This document shows, piece by piece, positions 48,301 through 57,425 of a stretch of DNA of 64,000 nt. Source of the stretch: Verrucomicrobiaceae bacterium. Lineage in GTDB: Bacteria; Verrucomicrobiota; Verrucomicrobiia; Verrucomicrobiales; Verrucomicrobiaceae. Under the pieces are notes generated by a model, which saw only the letters and a list, made by a program, of their open reading frames with translations, made no database searches and was not told where the DNA came from. Numbering within the stretch: the first letter of the stretch is position 1; each line of letters opens with the position of its first letter. The translations under genes and the position numbers were made by a program. The stretch covers positions 409,914-473,913 of the forward strand of contig JAIBCL010000002.1 of NCBI GenBank assembly GCA_019694165.1. The letters are read 5' to 3'.

Positions 48301-50138
48301 CTGGCGGCACGACGATCAACTTCAAAGTCACCGCCACGGACAACACGAGCGCCAGTTCCATCAGCCCCGGCACCGGCAACTACACCTACACGGTGAACAA
48401 CCTGCTCACCGATGCCACCATCGTCGGCGCTGAGTTCCTCACACTGCCGAAGTCGGACGGCGTGACCTTGAATCTCATCGCCGCAGTCAATCAGGAGGTC
48501 TTCGTCGAATACGGCACGCTTCCCGGCAAATACACCGCGAGCACCACGCCGACGACGTTCAACATCGACAACGCCAAGCCGGAGTTCAAGAACCCGATCC
48601 GCATCCCGAACACCGGTTTGCAGCCTGACACCGAGTATTACTACCGCGTGCGTCATCGTAATATCGGCGCTCCCTTCTACAGCGCCCGCGGCGAGCGCAG
48701 CTTCCACACGGCACGTCCACGCGGCACGACCTTCAGCTTCACTGTCACCGCCGACCCGCATATCGACGTGAACACGGACATGCAGCTCTTCTGGCGTGCG
48801 ATGGCGAACATCAGCCTCGACCAGCCGGACATCCACATGGATGTGGGCGACATCTTCATGACCGACAAGCTCGCCGACGGTCTGCTCGGTGTGCCGCCGA
48901 AGTGGGGCGGCGGTGTCACGATCAATCAGACCAGCGTGAACAATCGCGCGATCATCTTCCGCAATGCCTTCGAGCGTGCGTGCCACAGCATTCCGTTCTT
49001 CTTCGGCCTCGGTAATCACGAAGCCGAATACGGCTACCTCTTCAATGCCGCGAGCGACAAGCAGAACAACATCCCCGCCTGGGACCTGAAGGCCCGCAAA
49101 GCCTTCTACCCCGCGCCGACGCCGGACACCTTCTACTCCGGCAATCCCACGCCGAAAGACTACACGGGTGGCACGCTCGGCATGCTCGAGGACTTCTACG
49201 CTTTCGAATGGGGCGAGGCGCTCTTCATCATGCTCGATCCCTTCTGGAACACGATGACCAATCCAAACTCCGCCAACGACGCGTGGCACTGGAGCCTCGG
49301 CAAACCGCAGTATGACTGGCTCAAGACCACGCTGCAAAACAGCAGCGCGAGATACAAATTCGTCTTCATGCACCACATCGTCGGCGGCAGCACGCAGGCC
49401 ATCATCAACAACGTGCCCACACCGCAGTTCGCTGCCCGTGGCGGCACCGAAGTGAGCGACAAATACGAGTGGGGCGGCAAAAACACCGACGGCAGTGCCG
49501 GCTTCGCCACCAAGCGTCCCGGCTGGGACATGCCGATCCATGACTTGCTCGTGATGAACAAGGTCAACGTCGTCTTCCACGGTCACGACCACCTCTACGG
49601 CTACCAAACCAAGGATGGCATCGTCTATCTCGAATGCCCGCAACCCGGCACGCCGAACTACTCCAGCCTCGGCAGCGCCGTGGACGGCCAATACGTCGAT
49701 CTCGGCGCCAACAGCACCAGCTACCTCCTCCCCAACAGCGGCCACATCCGCATCACCGTCGGCCCTGATCAAGCCGTGGCCGACTACGTCCGCAGCTACC
49801 GCACCGCCAGCGACCCCATGCCGCCCGATGCCACCAGCGTCTTCAACGACGAAACCGCCGTCCGCCACAACCGCGACATCAGCCACAGCTTCGTCCTCGC
49901 GCCCAAAATCAGCCCGCCCATCGAAGTCGCCAACGTCGCCCCCGGCCAAGTCGGCCTCCGCTGGAACGCCATCCCGAACAAGCCCTACCAAATCCAGTGG
50001 AGCACCGATTTGATCAACTGGACCACCATCGACACGCTGACCTTCACCAACACGAACACGAACGCGACCTACACCGATAATCTGCCTGCGCGTGTGAATG
50101 GCCAGCGGGCATTCTATCGCGTGATGTGGACGCCATGA
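39348..50138 (+). CDS. Giant secreted fusion: YHYH domain - DUF1566 x2 - sulfatase - Ig/FN3 - metallophosphoesterase
   Basis: 3,596 residues in one frame. Order: signal peptide ([17 protein letters not shown]); helix [13 protein letters not shown] domain (YHYH at 231-234 and 291-294); two DUF1566-type domains ([49 protein letters not shown]); ASH/hydin-like domain ([20 protein letters not shown]); block R1; one He_PIG-like unit; sulfatase ([35 protein letters not shown]); Ig-like, FN3-like and bacterial Ig-like modules; block R2; calcineurin-like phosphatase ([36 protein letters not shown]); C-terminal [11 protein letters not shown] domain ending MWTP. The sulfatase motif is C1749-S-V-T-R, with Val replacing the usual Pro. 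The MKRY start gives a clean signal peptide; the longer frame start is rejected. Secretion and hydrolase roles follow from families; coordinated action is inferred. Confidence 0.95.
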   Translation: MKRYLAFACLLPLALHAHTLPSGDKEALRAHILEEFMQKSAPKKVKPIEAPVPKTLKKPLQVASFSAFDISSFMTSGSALPPAGNGLLMAASFAPFKPKVRYNWDGTTFFLESDNTPEGMPNKMFGITTWQQQVPIPAAYFAHSTSNENNAGSLGYQQPNVWRIPLVPVPSASPIVIYNPPAPPTNFLRGAVALASNGIAIFNPSNNGGNVSYEIGELDYYGGHCGLADDYHYHIAPTHLNTRFGGPLGDDKPIAWALDGYPMYGFVEPDGSPRQALDAEGGHDHGGGWGYHYHAMGTTTVDATHPYGTPQSPYLMKAFHGTVVNFGNQVDGQPAVGNLRADGTGGYNAKAVAGANIVAQMNPAPLVTDGSGHLNLVAGVNLTNCATTYGSTTVTCASTAGLTTGLAVVGYGVSNGARVTSVTNATQFVISIAAIATTTGKNFTAVSMATASPDAHLMRVNMGGVDYDECWTINRKVNPRSLTMTWRAQALVGGVLSGPVLTTTQTYTPTAGTAPANRLTAYPMGAWSEVKLPDTSQAISTTTTFGEDSDYTTAPAANPQSFTDNGDGTITDNVTGLMWQKADAGEMTWENAVNNASAQSTGGYSDWRLPNPHELMSLFNYETGNPAMNATYFPPASPSAEYWWSRDVFGSSTTNVWCVNSGGGVGPKPKAETVSAGGAFRYHARYVRMAQNNMTHNYVNNLDCTITDTDTSLMWTQMPSAAMTWEGALAWAEGLTLGGYNDWRLPNIKELQTLTDYSLATTSGGTATNLKPCINRTMFAKTMSGCATTSGSPIVTTSDTTDLAIGMTVIDPFSVAGTYINHTTTPTITAITPGVSFTLSSNALATGTGLIFRALPRATAYWSSTSNKGTQTEAWLLELGVNNSVPAAEGPPRGSQGIISYQAKTASFPVFAVRSTTLTTQIAVAQGATSLTDGLSTVAYGNLNVGGTLSKTFTITNTGSTPLDITGVTIDGTNSANFSITTSPSTPVAANNGTSTFTVEFNAATFGNKTAVLHIASSDAGNPSFDINLSGFGFVPPPTISNITIDPISPSSTDPAVVTAQVTPGSGGGISGVSLTYDLGAQVTANVFRETFAMASSNNWTGTGGLNTWTTAGAGATRQANLQSNRTSPVVLTNCTTTSASTSVVCSSTANLWPGMIITGPGMAAGATISSITNSTTFVASAAATASSSTATLTANGITLTNCTTTAASTTVTCDSTTGLVVGMGLTGTGLANNATVSSITNATTFVMSAAPTTPGTALTLTGNGNALEFQAASTTASATSPTINAAGTSGYVDFYVQTRDLNYLTPNNLWTFQVSPDGGTTWNTRFTEDWTGSTVALTNVVTNAAGSGTGSTTVTCTSTAGLTTGRAVSSAPAYVTGGTTSGSATVTCTNTTGLQVGMFVTSTGTTIPANTRITAINANVDFTMSANAAATVASAAIAGNIFAANASVSSITNGTTFVLNTAAYVNTSSSPIATAYATTINHNFNTKADGTTQPYHYVLDASERTANMKMRFQYAGGTVTSPTRAPRVSIDDIVVNTTSGAPPTVVTMYDDGLHGDGAANDGIWGGTIPAQANGATVNFTIAAIGSGGSGTTTSSSTSYTVAPAPTITTASPLPAGNTIGAYSQTFTATGGSGTGYVWSLFSGSLPAGLTLSPAGVLSGTATAAGNFNFTVEVTDSANRSATKAFSLAISAQTLPNIVVIITDDQGWGDVGYHTPAGQVPIQTPNMDSFGTTRAGSIRLERFYATTVCSVTRSTLLTGRNPIRHATNNTRGTDLSEHLMPQTFKAAGYQTFMCGKWHMGGSDKNLHHTLVNGVSTRIIQEGLQYAPFNRGFDSHYGQYSGAIDYYTHRSAEAESLDIPDWWLNGVQQDGPSEHTDSQGTGGWSPNLLADKAIYHIQNRNPAQPMYLHLAFNSIHGPVSAPANLITKYQNLGVTNTSRRLISAAVDGMDQAMGRVLNALDAAGISNNTVVIWFGDNGGDETKGSLNDPMRGDKGDSYEGGLREVAGISYPGVLPGGVISHQYMWVGDVFPTLCAAVGVTPQNTKPFDGVNVWPNLLTATSSTTTTLRPGNVTLVTDAAAPIAINKFTDPVNGGTKDFKLRRGRVGNVLTPELFNLTDDPYETTDLIANGAYASIVTSLTNSITAITAENFKPYIGPPLITNAVPQGGTIELYAPFTSYPNASPTVQWRKGGVNVANGANISGATTATAVTDSASVVVRGAYFAKLIITNASATDAGTYDVVVTNTAGNATSSAGTLTVTLGAPQLTLPAFTKGTSITMTWPAVASATGYTIQRSATADFATILGTQTTSGTTATFTGLTSGTTYYYRGTATDGTNTSAFGSTASSKQDASTPVIVITTPANNTTTTSSSIVVSGTTSDTISPLTGLVVNGVAATTSDGFATWTATVPLTPGANTITATSTDSADQGGNTGTASINVTYNATGPAIVSVSTGPTSPTYLDPTTILAQITPQSGTSLTSVQLQYDTGTPVSTAIWKESFNNTSSNNWNGTGALNAWTTVGAGNVRQAVSTSNRTSISLTSAATTSGSTSVTCASTSALWPGMLVTGPNIAGSINGTQTGNTTVASITNATTFVLSQAATGTGTGLTLTACGVTLTNATTTAASVAVTCDSTAGLVNGMSLTGTGLANNATVASVTSATTFNMNVAPTTAGSALTLSATTAAAEFNGGTADPLASMFTTTNAINTTGASGFIEFYVQTRDLFATNNCGWTMQVSSDNGATWNTRLSEDWNAETVSLSNVVLNSAGAAAGSTTVTCTSTAGLTTGRSVLAAPVNVTIGITTGQSTATCTNTTGLVEGMFITATGIPNNTRVGTITPNTSFTLVTGTTATLVNATATNAAAAAAANYFAGNATVSSITNATAFVLSTAAYANTSAAPIGTAFATTVNHGYQLFHYDLAGAELGTQTKIRFQATGYAATAPTRTPRISIDDIVIATTAPPPTITLAMFDDGNHGDGAANDGVWGAAIPAQTGGTTINFKVTATDNTSASSISPGTGNYTYTVNNLLTDATIVGAEFLTLPKSDGVTLNLIAAVNQEVFVEYGTLPGKYTASTTPTTFNIDNAKPEFKNPIRIPNTGLQPDTEYYYRVRHRNIGAPFYSARGERSFHTARPRGTTFSFTVTADPHIDVNTDMQLFWRAMANISLDQPDIHMDVGDIFMTDKLADGLLGVPPKWGGGVTINQTSVNNRAIIFRNAFERACHSIPFFFGLGNHEAEYGYLFNAASDKQNNIPAWDLKARKAFYPAPTPDTFYSGNPTPKDYTGGTLGMLEDFYAFEWGEALFIMLDPFWNTMTNPNSANDAWHWSLGKPQYDWLKTTLQNSSARYKFVFMHHIVGGSTQAIINNVPTPQFAARGGTEVSDKYEWGGKNTDGSAGFATKRPGWDMPIHDLLVMNKVNVVFHGHDHLYGYQTKDGIVYLECPQPGTPNYSSLGSAVDGQYVDLGANSTSYLLPNSGHIRITVGPDQAVADYVRSYRTASDPMPPDATSVFNDETAVRHNRDISHSFVLAPKISPPIEVANVAPGQVGLRWNAIPNKPYQIQWSTDLINWTTIDTLTFTNTNTNATYTDNLPARVNGQRAFYRVMWTP
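40491..40689 (+). repeat. Mini-repeat N1 in the fusion protein
   Basis: A roughly 66-residue segment with [20 protein letters not shown], then [12 protein letters not shown]. It belongs to a family of ten related segments in this protein sharing STTVTC-ST-GL-GM and SITNATTFV(L/M)S. It follows the YHYH domain and seems to interrupt otherwise unrelated sequence. Confidence 0.7.
41697..41907 (+). repeat. Mini-repeat N2 inserted within the second DUF1566 domain
   Basis: Segment [20 protein letters not shown] to [14 protein letters not shown] resembles the N-repeat family (SG-S--VT-S-T--L-IGM, ITAI, FTLSSNA). It lies between [12 protein letters not shown] and [16 protein letters not shown], which are normally adjacent parts of a DUF1566 domain, so it looks like an insertion into that domain. 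Confidence 0.6.
42459..44152 (+). repeat. Large paralogous block R1 with four mini-repeats, one nested
   Basis: The block runs from a beta-sandwich start ([13 protein letters not shown]) to [20 protein letters not shown]. It contains [20 protein letters not shown] and the [14 protein letters not shown] segment, interrupted by mini-repeats TNCTTTSAS..., TNCTTTAAS... and an outer copy split by an inner copy ([20 protein letters not shown]). R2 has the same architecture, so the block was duplicated after the mini-repeats had entered. Confidence 0.8.
46671..48405 (+). repeat. Large paralogous block R2 with four mini-repeats, one nested
   Basis: This block parallels R1: [60 protein letters not shown], and the same four mini-repeat insertions, including an inner copy ([20 protein letters not shown]) within an outer one. 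It lies between the bacterial Ig-like module and the phosphatase part. It is clearly diverged from R1, so the duplication is not recent. Confidence 0.8.
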
Positions 50139-50185
50139 TTGAGCTTCAGAATTGCTCCGGACAGGATAGCCTGATCCTAGGATGA

Positions 50186-51388
50186 CTAACCCATCAGCGC
50201 ATTCGCCTTCCGCCACTTCACGCGGGCGAGGTTGAGTTCGCCGGTGTTGGTTTTGGGGCACCAGGAGCCGTCGGTGACCCAGGATTCGGTGGGGCTGGCG
50301 TTGCAGATGCCGAAGTTGCCGTTGAAGGCGACGAGGTCGGCGGCATTGACGCCGTCGCCGATGAGCGGGAGCACGACGCGCTCGGTGGCGCGGATGAGAC
50401 GGAGCGTTTTTGGATCGACCTGCGCGACCCACAGCGGTGCACGCCAGCGGATGACTTTTTCGTTGGTGGGATCGCGTCGCGTATAGACGAGGAAGAGCGC
50501 ATCGGAGTGCGTGAGCCAGTGCTGCTGCGTGCTGTTCGTCATGAGCGGCGTGCCGTCGTCCCAGGTCCACGGCTGCTGCGGTTCGTAGTTCAGGCCGTCA
50601 TCGCTCACGGCGACGTAACCTTTGCGATCCTCGGCGCGGATGGTGAGGTAGTAGCGACCGCCGAACTGCGTGAGCGAGGGCTCCAACAGGCCGCGGCCGA
50701 CGGTGTTCGTGAGCGCGTTGCCGGTTTGTTTGATACGCAGCTCGTCGCCATCAAAGTAGCAGCGCACGCCGCACACGGAGCGCGTCTGGCCTTTCACGCC
50801 GAAGGTGAAGCTCATGAGCACATCGCCATCCGGCAGGTTGATGCGCTGGCCGCAGTTGTTCGAGTAGATCTCGCTGCCGCGCGGGTCATCCCACACGAGC
50901 TTGCGCCGCGGACCCCACGCGCCGTCTTTCCAGACGGCGTAGGTGGGCCAGCGCGAGGGTTGGTCGCGGTAGAAGCCTTTGTTTTTGTAAAACACGTTGT
51001 GCCCGAGCGCGAGAACGCTGCCGGTTTTCGCGTGAAACTCGGGCGTGACATCGCACACGGCCTCGTTGTTGCCATCGGCCATCGGCACCCAGCCAAGCGG
51101 CGACACGGGCGTGAAGTCGCTCCACGTCTGGCCGAGGTCATCGGACGTGGCCCAGTGCACATGACCGAAGTGATCGGAGCCCATGATGGGCTGCGTGGTC
51201 ATGAAGGCGCGTTTGCCGATCATGCAGGCCCGCGGATGAAACCAGGTGCCCTTCGGCAGCGCGGGCGTCTTCACCACGACCTTCTCGATGGACTCAATGA
51301 GTGACTCCTGCACCTCGGCGGCAGGCGAAACGGCGGGCAGCAGGGCCCAACTGGATGTTTGGAGAAAATGGCGGCGGGTGAGGTTCAT
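50186..51388 (-). CDS. Exported sialidase-like (BNR/Asp-box) protein
   Basis: The 400-residue protein has a Tat-type leader (MNLTRRHFLQTSSWALLPAV) and a beta-propeller-like body. One good Asp box is present, SDDLGQTW, and a weaker one, SDDGLNYEP. These support the exo-alpha-sialidase/neuraminidase-like superfamily. Catalytic residues of true sialidases cannot be confirmed by eye, so it may be another propeller hydrolase or a binding protein. It is the last gene of the minus-strand run GntR - DUF1549/DUF1553 - sulfatase - DUF1501, separated from DUF1501 by about 160 bp that includes a small hairpin (CCACGA/TCGTGG). A role in trimming the same sulfated glycan is inferred. Confidence 0.78.
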   Translation of the reverse strand: MNLTRRHFLQTSSWALLPAVSPAAEVQESLIESIEKVVVKTPALPKGTWFHPRACMIGKRAFMTTQPIMGSDHFGHVHWATSDDLGQTWSDFTPVSPLGWVPMADGNNEAVCDVTPEFHAKTGSVLALGHNVFYKNKGFYRDQPSRWPTYAVWKDGAWGPRRKLVWDDPRGSEIYSNNCGQRINLPDGDVLMSFTFGVKGQTRSVCGVRCYFDGDELRIKQTGNALTNTVGRGLLEPSLTQFGGRYYLTIRAEDRKGYVAVSDDGLNYEPQQPWTWDDGTPLMTNSTQQHWLTHSDALFLVYTRRDPTNEKVIRWRAPLWVAQVDPKTLRLIRATERVVLPLIGDGVNAADLVAFNGNFGICNASPTESWVTDGSWCPKTNTGELNLARVKWRKANALMG

Positions 51389-51550
51389 GCCTGAGTAAGA
51401 CGGAACGGCCGACTAAGGCTTATCCAAGGTCGTGAAGGTCACTGGATCAGTGCTCTGTCGCTAGCACTCCATTCTGAATGTGCTTCCACGAATCGCCTCG
51501 TGGTTCAGGCATTTGTATGACACTGGAATAGACAGCGACTCCAAATCCTC

Positions 51551-52960
51551 TCACGCGATGATGTCCTTGATCACCTGACCGCCGAACTGGCTGAGTTGCT
51601 TGTAGCGGCCACCGTGGAGATAAGTGAGCTTGTTGTCGTCGAGGCCGAGCAGATGCAGCAGCGTCACGTGCAGATCACGGATCGGATGGGTGCACTCGGC
51701 GGCTTTGAGACCCAGTTCATCGGTGGAGCCCACGATGCCTGGCTTGACGCCGCCGCCGGCCATGAGCATCGTCATGGCATCCGCATTGTGTCCGCGACCG
51801 AGCGAATACACGCCACCACGCTTGTTGTTGTCGGGCGTGCGGCCAAACTCGCCCATCCAGATCACAAGCGTGTCCTTGAGCATGCCACGACACTTCAGGT
51901 CTTTGATCAGGCCAGCCATCGGCTTGTCCACGCTGCGGATACGCTCGCTGTGGGCACGTTCGAGGTAGTCGTGACTGTCCCAGCCACCGCTGAAGATTTG
52001 CACGAAGCGAACTCCCTTCTCGATCATGCGTCGGGCGAGCAGGCACTGACGGCCAAAGGTGGCGGTGTGTTTGTCATTGAGGCCATACATCTCCTTCGTG
52101 ATCTCGGATTCGCCATCGATGCCCAGCACCTCCGGCACTTCCATCTGCATGCGATAGGCCAGTTCATAAGTTTCCATGCGGGCCGCGAGATCGCGCTGCT
52201 CGGGATGTTGTGCGGCGTATGACGAGTTCAGCGATGCGAGCTCGTCAAGGGCTCGACGCTGATGCTCGCGTGTCTTCCACGGCTGCGAGTTCAAATCGAG
52301 GATCGGCGAGCCTTCAGTGCGCAGTCGCGTGCCTTGGTAGTAGGCCGGAAGAAATCCATTGCTCCAATTCCCCGCGCCACCCTGCGGAAATGCCAACTCC
52401 GTCATCACCACATAGCCCGGCAGGTTCTGATTCAGCGTGCCGAGTCCGTAGGTCGTCCAAGCACCGAGTGCCGGATCAGCGCCGAGGCGGGAGCCGGTGT
52501 TCATTTGGTAGAGCGCCTCCGGATGATTCAATGACTCCGCCTGCAGGCCGCGATAGTTGCACAACTCATCCGCCACTTCTGGATCGGCGAGGTGTTTCCA
52601 CTGATCGCACATCTCGATGCCGGTCTGCCCGACCGTTTGGAAGCCGAACGGACTGCCGACGTAGAACTTGAAGCCCGTCTCCTGCCCCTTTTTGATCTTC
52701 GACTCCTTTTTGTGGAGCTTCGTCAGTGTGGGCTTCGGATCAAAGGTGTCCATGTGCCCCGGCCCGCCTTCCATGAAGAGCATGATAACGTTTTTCGCCT
52801 TCGCAGGCAGCATCGGCTGCTTCGGTGCCAGCGGTCCATCGGCTTCTTTGCCGAGAAGATCCGAAAATGCGACGGAGCCAAGCGATGCGCCCAGACCATA
52901 AAGCATCTGGCGGCGAGTCATCGGATTGGAAAGCGGACGTGAGCAGATGGGATGAATCAT
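51551..52960 (-). CDS. DUF1501 family protein with Tat-like leader
   Basis: The 469-residue protein belongs to the DUF1501 family, distantly related to the alkaline-phosphatase/sulfatase superfamily and abundant in Planctomycetes and Verrucomicrobia. Diagnostic stretches are MLFMEGGPGHMDTFDPKP, GGAGNWSNGFLPA, FSGGWDSHDYLER and VIWMGEFGRTPDNNKRGG. The leader contains TRRQMLYGLGASLGSVAFSD, a twin-arginine type signal. It starts 14 bases after the sulfatase stop, so both are probably on one mRNA with the DUF1549/DUF1553 gene. The biochemical role of DUF1501 proteins is not established. A start at the internal ATG just before TRRQ is also possible. Confidence 0.92.
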   Translation of the reverse strand: MIHPICSRPLSNPMTRRQMLYGLGASLGSVAFSDLLGKEADGPLAPKQPMLPAKAKNVIMLFMEGGPGHMDTFDPKPTLTKLHKKESKIKKGQETGFKFYVGSPFGFQTVGQTGIEMCDQWKHLADPEVADELCNYRGLQAESLNHPEALYQMNTGSRLGADPALGAWTTYGLGTLNQNLPGYVVMTELAFPQGGAGNWSNGFLPAYYQGTRLRTEGSPILDLNSQPWKTREHQRRALDELASLNSSYAAQHPEQRDLAARMETYELAYRMQMEVPEVLGIDGESEITKEMYGLNDKHTATFGRQCLLARRMIEKGVRFVQIFSGGWDSHDYLERAHSERIRSVDKPMAGLIKDLKCRGMLKDTLVIWMGEFGRTPDNNKRGGVYSLGRGHNADAMTMLMAGGGVKPGIVGSTDELGLKAAECTHPIRDLHVTLLHLLGLDDNKLTYLHGGRYKQLSQFGGQVIKDIIA

Positions 52961-52974
52961 GGCGGGTGAATCGT

Positions 52975-54564
52975 TTAATTGTTCCAGAGCGAATCAATCA
53001 CCCGCTGGATGTGCGGACGTGCCTCATCGGTCTCGTGGAGGTCTGTGCGCTGTTGTTTGAGCTGGGCTTTGAGGTCGCGAATGGTGTCTGCGTATTTCGG
53101 ATTGGCGTATTCGTTGTGCATCTCGTGGGGGTCGGTGCGCAGGTCGTAGAACTCCCAGGCGGGTGGCGTGGGCTCGATCTTGTAGGATTCACCTTTCTTC
53201 CAGGGCATGGTGAGCTGGCCGAGGGATGATTCGTTTTCCGGCTGGCCGTAGTAGAGGATGAGCTTGTAGTCGGCGGTGCGGACGCCGAAGTGCGCAGGAT
53301 TGTCGTGATGCATCAGGTGCATCCAGTAGCGGTAGTAGGTCGCGGTGCGCCAATTCGTGAGCGGCTTGCCTTCGAGCGCGTCTGCGAAACTGCGGCCCTG
53401 CATTTGAGCGGGGGCTTGGGTGCCAGCGAGTTCGAGTATCGTAGGGGCGAAGTCGGTGTTGTTGATGAGGTCGGTGTTCACTGAGCCTGCTTTCACCTTC
53501 GCGGGATAGCGGACGATGAAGGGCATGCGCATGGACTCGTCATACATCCAGCGTTTGTCGATGTAGTCGTGCTCCCCGAGCATCATGCCTTGATCGGAGG
53601 TGTAAATGATGACCGTGTTGTCGAAGAGGCCGTTCTTCTTCAGGTAGTCGAAAAGCCGTTCGAGGTTGTCATCCACGCTCTTCACGCAGCGAAGGTAGCG
53701 TTTGAGATACTCTTGGTAAGCCTCGTGCGTGTATTCGCGGTCGTCGAGGCCCGGCGTAATGTTGAAATCGATGCCGTAGTTGCGCACGGGATGGCGCTTG
53801 GAGACGGACGTTCCGATGCGACGCACGAGGCTGTCGTTTTCGCCGCGTGTGGCGACCGAGCCGAAGCCAGAGGCTGGCTGATCGTAGAGATTGTCCGGCT
53901 CGGGAATCTCCGTGTCCTTCAAGTAGTCGGCGTAGCGAGGAGCGAACTCGAACATGTCATGCGGTGCCTTGTGATGCAGCATGAGGAAGAAGGGCTTCGT
54001 CTTGTCACGCTTCTCCAGCCAATCGAGGCCGATGTCGGTGATCACGTCGCTGATGTAACCGGTGTGCTTTTCGACGTTCTTGGGCCAGGGCTGATCACCG
54101 CGCACGATGAAGTCGGGATCGAAGTATTTTCCCTGCCCCGGCAGCACATTGTAGTAGTCAAAGCTCGACGGCTCGGCCTCCAGATGCCATTTGCCGATCA
54201 TCGCAGTCAGATAGCCAGCCCTCTCCATCTCCAGCGGCAGATAGTGGCGCTCCGGCGGCAGCACGCCGTTAAGATCGGTCACACTATTGGTCTGCGAATA
54301 CTGGCCGGTGAGGATGGTGGCGCGGCTCGGTGTGCAGATGGAGTTGGTGCAAAAGACACGGTCAAATCTCATGCCTTCGGCGGCCAGCTTGTCCAATGTC
54401 GGCGTGGGATTGAGCTTCGCGAGCCGACTTCCGTAGCATCCAATCGCCTGCGACGTGTGATCGTCGGACATGATGTAGAGGATATTGGGTGGTGTGGCCT
54501 GCGAGACCACGAGGGCCATCGTTTGACTCAGCAGGAGCACAGGAAGAATTCGGAATGGGCGCAT
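52975..54564 (-). CDS. Secreted sulfatase, type I
   Basis: The 529-residue product has a signal peptide (MRPFRILPVLLLSQTMALVV), the metal-binding start PNILYIMSDDHTSQAIGCYG and a canonical formylglycine motif C-T-P-S-R with Cys77, followed by ATILTGQYSQTNSV. Also present are MIGKWHLEAEP, LMLHHKAPHDMFEFAPRY and IIYTSDQGMMLGEHDYIDKR. The overall pattern resembles the choline-sulfatase/glycan-sulfatase branch rather than the arylsulfatase A type found at 6.3 kb. It lies 9 bases downstream of the DUF1549/DUF1553 gene and 14 bases upstream of DUF1501, all led by a GntR regulator, so the operon appears dedicated to one sulfated substrate. The substrate is unknown. Confidence 0.95.
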   Translation of the reverse strand: MRPFRILPVLLLSQTMALVVSQATPPNILYIMSDDHTSQAIGCYGSRLAKLNPTPTLDKLAAEGMRFDRVFCTNSICTPSRATILTGQYSQTNSVTDLNGVLPPERHYLPLEMERAGYLTAMIGKWHLEAEPSSFDYYNVLPGQGKYFDPDFIVRGDQPWPKNVEKHTGYISDVITDIGLDWLEKRDKTKPFFLMLHHKAPHDMFEFAPRYADYLKDTEIPEPDNLYDQPASGFGSVATRGENDSLVRRIGTSVSKRHPVRNYGIDFNITPGLDDREYTHEAYQEYLKRYLRCVKSVDDNLERLFDYLKKNGLFDNTVIIYTSDQGMMLGEHDYIDKRWMYDESMRMPFIVRYPAKVKAGSVNTDLINNTDFAPTILELAGTQAPAQMQGRSFADALEGKPLTNWRTATYYRYWMHLMHHDNPAHFGVRTADYKLILYYGQPENESSLGQLTMPWKKGESYKIEPTPPAWEFYDLRTDPHEMHNEYANPKYADTIRDLKAQLKQQRTDLHETDEARPHIQRVIDSLWNN

Positions 54565-54573
54565 CTCTTGGAA

Positions 54574-57423
54574 TCAGTTGAGGTAGGCGAACTCGTGGCT
54601 GTTTAGCAGAAGCAGGCACACATCAGCCAGCGCACGGGTGGCGGGTTTCACATCGGCTGCCTTCTTGTCCGGCGTATAGTTTTCAAAAGCCGGCAGGATC
54701 TCTTCATACTCGAAGGTCTTGCCGGAGAACTCCTCCACGAGGGAGCGGGTAACTTTGGTGGGATAGGTGACAGGCGCGGGTTTCGAGCCTGAGTGGTAGT
54801 CGCGCATGTCGGTCAGATACTTCAACAATCTCGCAGACTCTGCGGCGGAAGGTGCGCGATTCATGGCAAGCTGAAAGCCACGCTCGATCTGTGCCTCGGG
54901 TGTTGAGGCTTCCTTTTCGACGCGCAGGGCGAAGGCGATGCTGCGGTCGGTCATCATTTCGCTGTTGAGCAAAGTGAAGGCCTGTGGGGAAACGGCAGCG
55001 GCATCGCGCAGTTCACAGGAGTCATTGGGACCTGGCTTGTTGAACACCTCCATGAAGGGATCGGCTTGTCCGCGCACTCGATAGGCGTAGATGCTGCGGC
55101 GGTTGCGCTCCTGCGGTGTGAGCGATGGCTGATAGGACGGCGCGAGCGAGAACTGGATCATGCGTGGCTGCAAAGCGACCTCCATGTTGATCTCCGGCAT
55201 GATCGGCAGACCACCTAGAGCGGGATTCAGCTCGCCGGTGATGCGCAGCATGGCATCGCGCATTTCCTCGGCAGTGAGGCGACGTGTCGGGAAGCAGGCG
55301 AGAAAGTCGTTTGCCGGGTCTCTTTCGCGCAACATCTCGGACTGCGGATGCTGCGTGCTCATTTGATAGGCATCCGACATCATGATGAGCTTGTGCAGGC
55401 GTTTCAGCGTCCAGCCATGCTTCACGAAGTCGTCAGCGAGGAAGTCCAAAAGCTCGGGATGCGTGGGTTTGGCACCCTTGGCTCCGAAGTTATTCGGATT
55501 GCCCGCGATGGGCTTGCCGAAGTGATGCTGCCAGACGCGATTCACGATGCTGCGGGTGGTCAAGGCATTGCCCGGATGCGTGATCCAGTTCGCGAGGCCC
55601 AATCGGCGTTCATCCACCTTTTCCGGGAGTAGATAAGGATCCGTCTCTGGACCTTCAGCGGGAAGTTTTAATGCGCTCAGCACGCCGGGCTGCACCTTCT
55701 CACCCGGTGCCGCGAGCGATCCGCCTGAGTAGATGAAGCTCTCTGGTTTCCAGGAAACTTCGACCTTCTCCGGCATGCGCAGCTTCCGCGCGGCATTCCA
55801 TGCCTTCTTGCCTGGAGCACCGTCATAGACGCTCTGCACCATCGGCTCGAATCGCTCCAAATTGCGCTCCCAAATCCAGTCATCCTGCTCACGCACCTTC
55901 AACTGGCCTTCGGCGACGTAATCCATGCCGACGTTGCGCGGCGGCTTCATTTCATCGGCGTCGTTCTTGCGCGCCTCGTTGTCTTTATAGGGCAGCTTGT
56001 GCTCGGCATACCATTGCTTCGCAGCTTCTTCGCGCTGGGCGACGAGCTTGTCCTTTTCCCCGCGGGCAAAGTCGAACATGCGCTGCACGAAGGTTTTGTT
56101 TTCCGTAAAGGCGTCGCGGTTTTCTTCGGCAGTGAAACGCAGGGGGCGCTCGGCCATCTGTGTGCCTGCCAACGCAGCATACATTCGATAGTAGTCACGA
56201 GTCGGCAGCGGATCGAACTTGTGATCGTGGCACTTGAAGCAGCGCATCGTGGTGGAGAGGAAACTCTGACCGACCGCATTCACGAGGTCGTCGAGGTAGA
56301 TCTGGCGTGCCTCCTCATCCGTGACCATCGCGTTGTCCCAGGGGCCGAGCCGAAGGAATCCCGTCGCCACAATCTTGGGGGCCTCGTCTTCGGTGTATGC
56401 GCCTGTTTTGCGAAGCTCGGCCAGTTTTGTCTCATCGCCGCCGAGACGCTTCAAAGCTGCCTGATCTGCCAATTCATCGCCTGCGAGCTGTTCCCGCACG
56501 AAGCGATCATAGGGCATGTCATCATTGAAGGCTCGGATCACCCAGTCGCGGTAGCGCCACATGTTCGAGCGCTCGTAATCATTCGCCATGCCACCGGTGT
56601 CCGCGTAGCGCACCACATCGAACCAATGCTGCGCCCAGCGCTCGCCGTAGTGCGGGCTTTTCAGGAGACGGTCAATCAAATCGCTCCACGCTGCCTTAGA
56701 GTCCGATTTCCACGCCTTCTCAAACTCCGCCACCTCTTCCGGTGTGGGCGGCAGGCCGAGCAAATCAAAAGTCGCCCGACGAATCAGCGTCCGCGCATCG
56801 GCCTGAGGCGATGGCTTGAAGCCTGCGCTGGCGAGCTTCGTGGAAACAAAATGATCCACCGGCCTTTCCGCTGCCTTGGGATCAAGTTTCGGCGCTTTGA
56901 CCGGCATGAACGCCCACATGTCCTCGGGCTTGTAGCGTCGAAACGACCACGCATCGCCGAGTCCGCCGCTAGTTTGCAAGATCACTCCGTCCTCCGTCAC
57001 CGCCTGCGACCGTTCCCACGCGAGGTGCGCCTTTTGTTCCTCCTCGGAGGGCCAGGGCGCACCCGCATTGATCCACGCTTTCACCGCTTCGATCTGCTCC
57101 GGCTTCAGCCGGTCATTTTCCTTCGGCGGCATCTCGAGATCCGGATTCGTCCAGGTCATCGAAACATAGAGATCACTCTCCTCCGCCCTGCCCGGCACCA
57201 GCACCTTCTGCGAGTTCTCACCGCCTTTCAGCATCGCCTCGCGGGATAGCAGATTCAGCTCACCCTTGATCTTCTTCGGGTCTTCACCGTGACACGCAAA
57301 GCACTTCGCCTTCAGCACAGGCAGCACCTTGAGCGTGAAATCGCGATCAGGCGAAGCCGCAGTGACTTTCGCCGACAAAGCGGTGGCCGCGATTAGGCAT
57401 GTGTTTCGGATTCGATTGCGCAT
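54574..57423 (-). CDS. Cytochrome c-like, DUF1549/DUF1553 protein (planctomycete-type)
   Basis: The 949-residue secreted protein begins with a signal peptide (MRNRIRNTCLIAATALSAKV). A haem-binding C-x-x-C-H follows in CFACHGEDP (Cys41, Cys44, His45). Next come DUF1549 (FVSTKLASAGFKPSPQADAR, RWAQHWFDVVRYADTGG) and DUF1553 (GLANWITHPGNALTTRSIVN, RVWQHHFGKPI, GAKGAKPTHPELLDFLADDF). This layout is characteristic of Planctomycetes and Verrucomicrobia, and the proteins often sit next to sulfatases and DUF1501 proteins. Function is unproven; an extracytoplasmic redox role is inferred. The MRNRIRN start lies 2 bases after the GntR stop; a longer in-frame start would overlap the regulator and lacks a signal peptide. 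Confidence 0.93.
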   Translation of the reverse strand: MRNRIRNTCLIAATALSAKVTAASPDRDFTLKVLPVLKAKCFACHGEDPKKIKGELNLLSREAMLKGGENSQKVLVPGRAEESDLYVSMTWTNPDLEMPPKENDRLKPEQIEAVKAWINAGAPWPSEEEQKAHLAWERSQAVTEDGVILQTSGGLGDAWSFRRYKPEDMWAFMPVKAPKLDPKAAERPVDHFVSTKLASAGFKPSPQADARTLIRRATFDLLGLPPTPEEVAEFEKAWKSDSKAAWSDLIDRLLKSPHYGERWAQHWFDVVRYADTGGMANDYERSNMWRYRDWVIRAFNDDMPYDRFVREQLAGDELADQAALKRLGGDETKLAELRKTGAYTEDEAPKIVATGFLRLGPWDNAMVTDEEARQIYLDDLVNAVGQSFLSTTMRCFKCHDHKFDPLPTRDYYRMYAALAGTQMAERPLRFTAEENRDAFTENKTFVQRMFDFARGEKDKLVAQREEAAKQWYAEHKLPYKDNEARKNDADEMKPPRNVGMDYVAEGQLKVREQDDWIWERNLERFEPMVQSVYDGAPGKKAWNAARKLRMPEKVEVSWKPESFIYSGGSLAAPGEKVQPGVLSALKLPAEGPETDPYLLPEKVDERRLGLANWITHPGNALTTRSIVNRVWQHHFGKPIAGNPNNFGAKGAKPTHPELLDFLADDFVKHGWTLKRLHKLIMMSDAYQMSTQHPQSEMLRERDPANDFLACFPTRRLTAEEMRDAMLRITGELNPALGGLPIMPEINMEVALQPRMIQFSLAPSYQPSLTPQERNRRSIYAYRVRGQADPFMEVFNKPGPNDSCELRDAAAVSPQAFTLLNSEMMTDRSIAFALRVEKEASTPEAQIERGFQLAMNRAPSAAESARLLKYLTDMRDYHSGSKPAPVTYPTKVTRSLVEEFSGKTFEYEEILPAFENYTPDKKAADVKPATRALADVCLLLLNSHEFAYLN

Positions 57424-57425
57424 GA

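Noticed and set aside
46380..50570. A 1,396-codon open frame on the minus strand opposite the fusion gene
   Set aside because: Its product is Arg/His/Val-rich without domain signatures, while the plus strand encodes clear sulfatase-region, Ig and phosphatase domains over the same bases.
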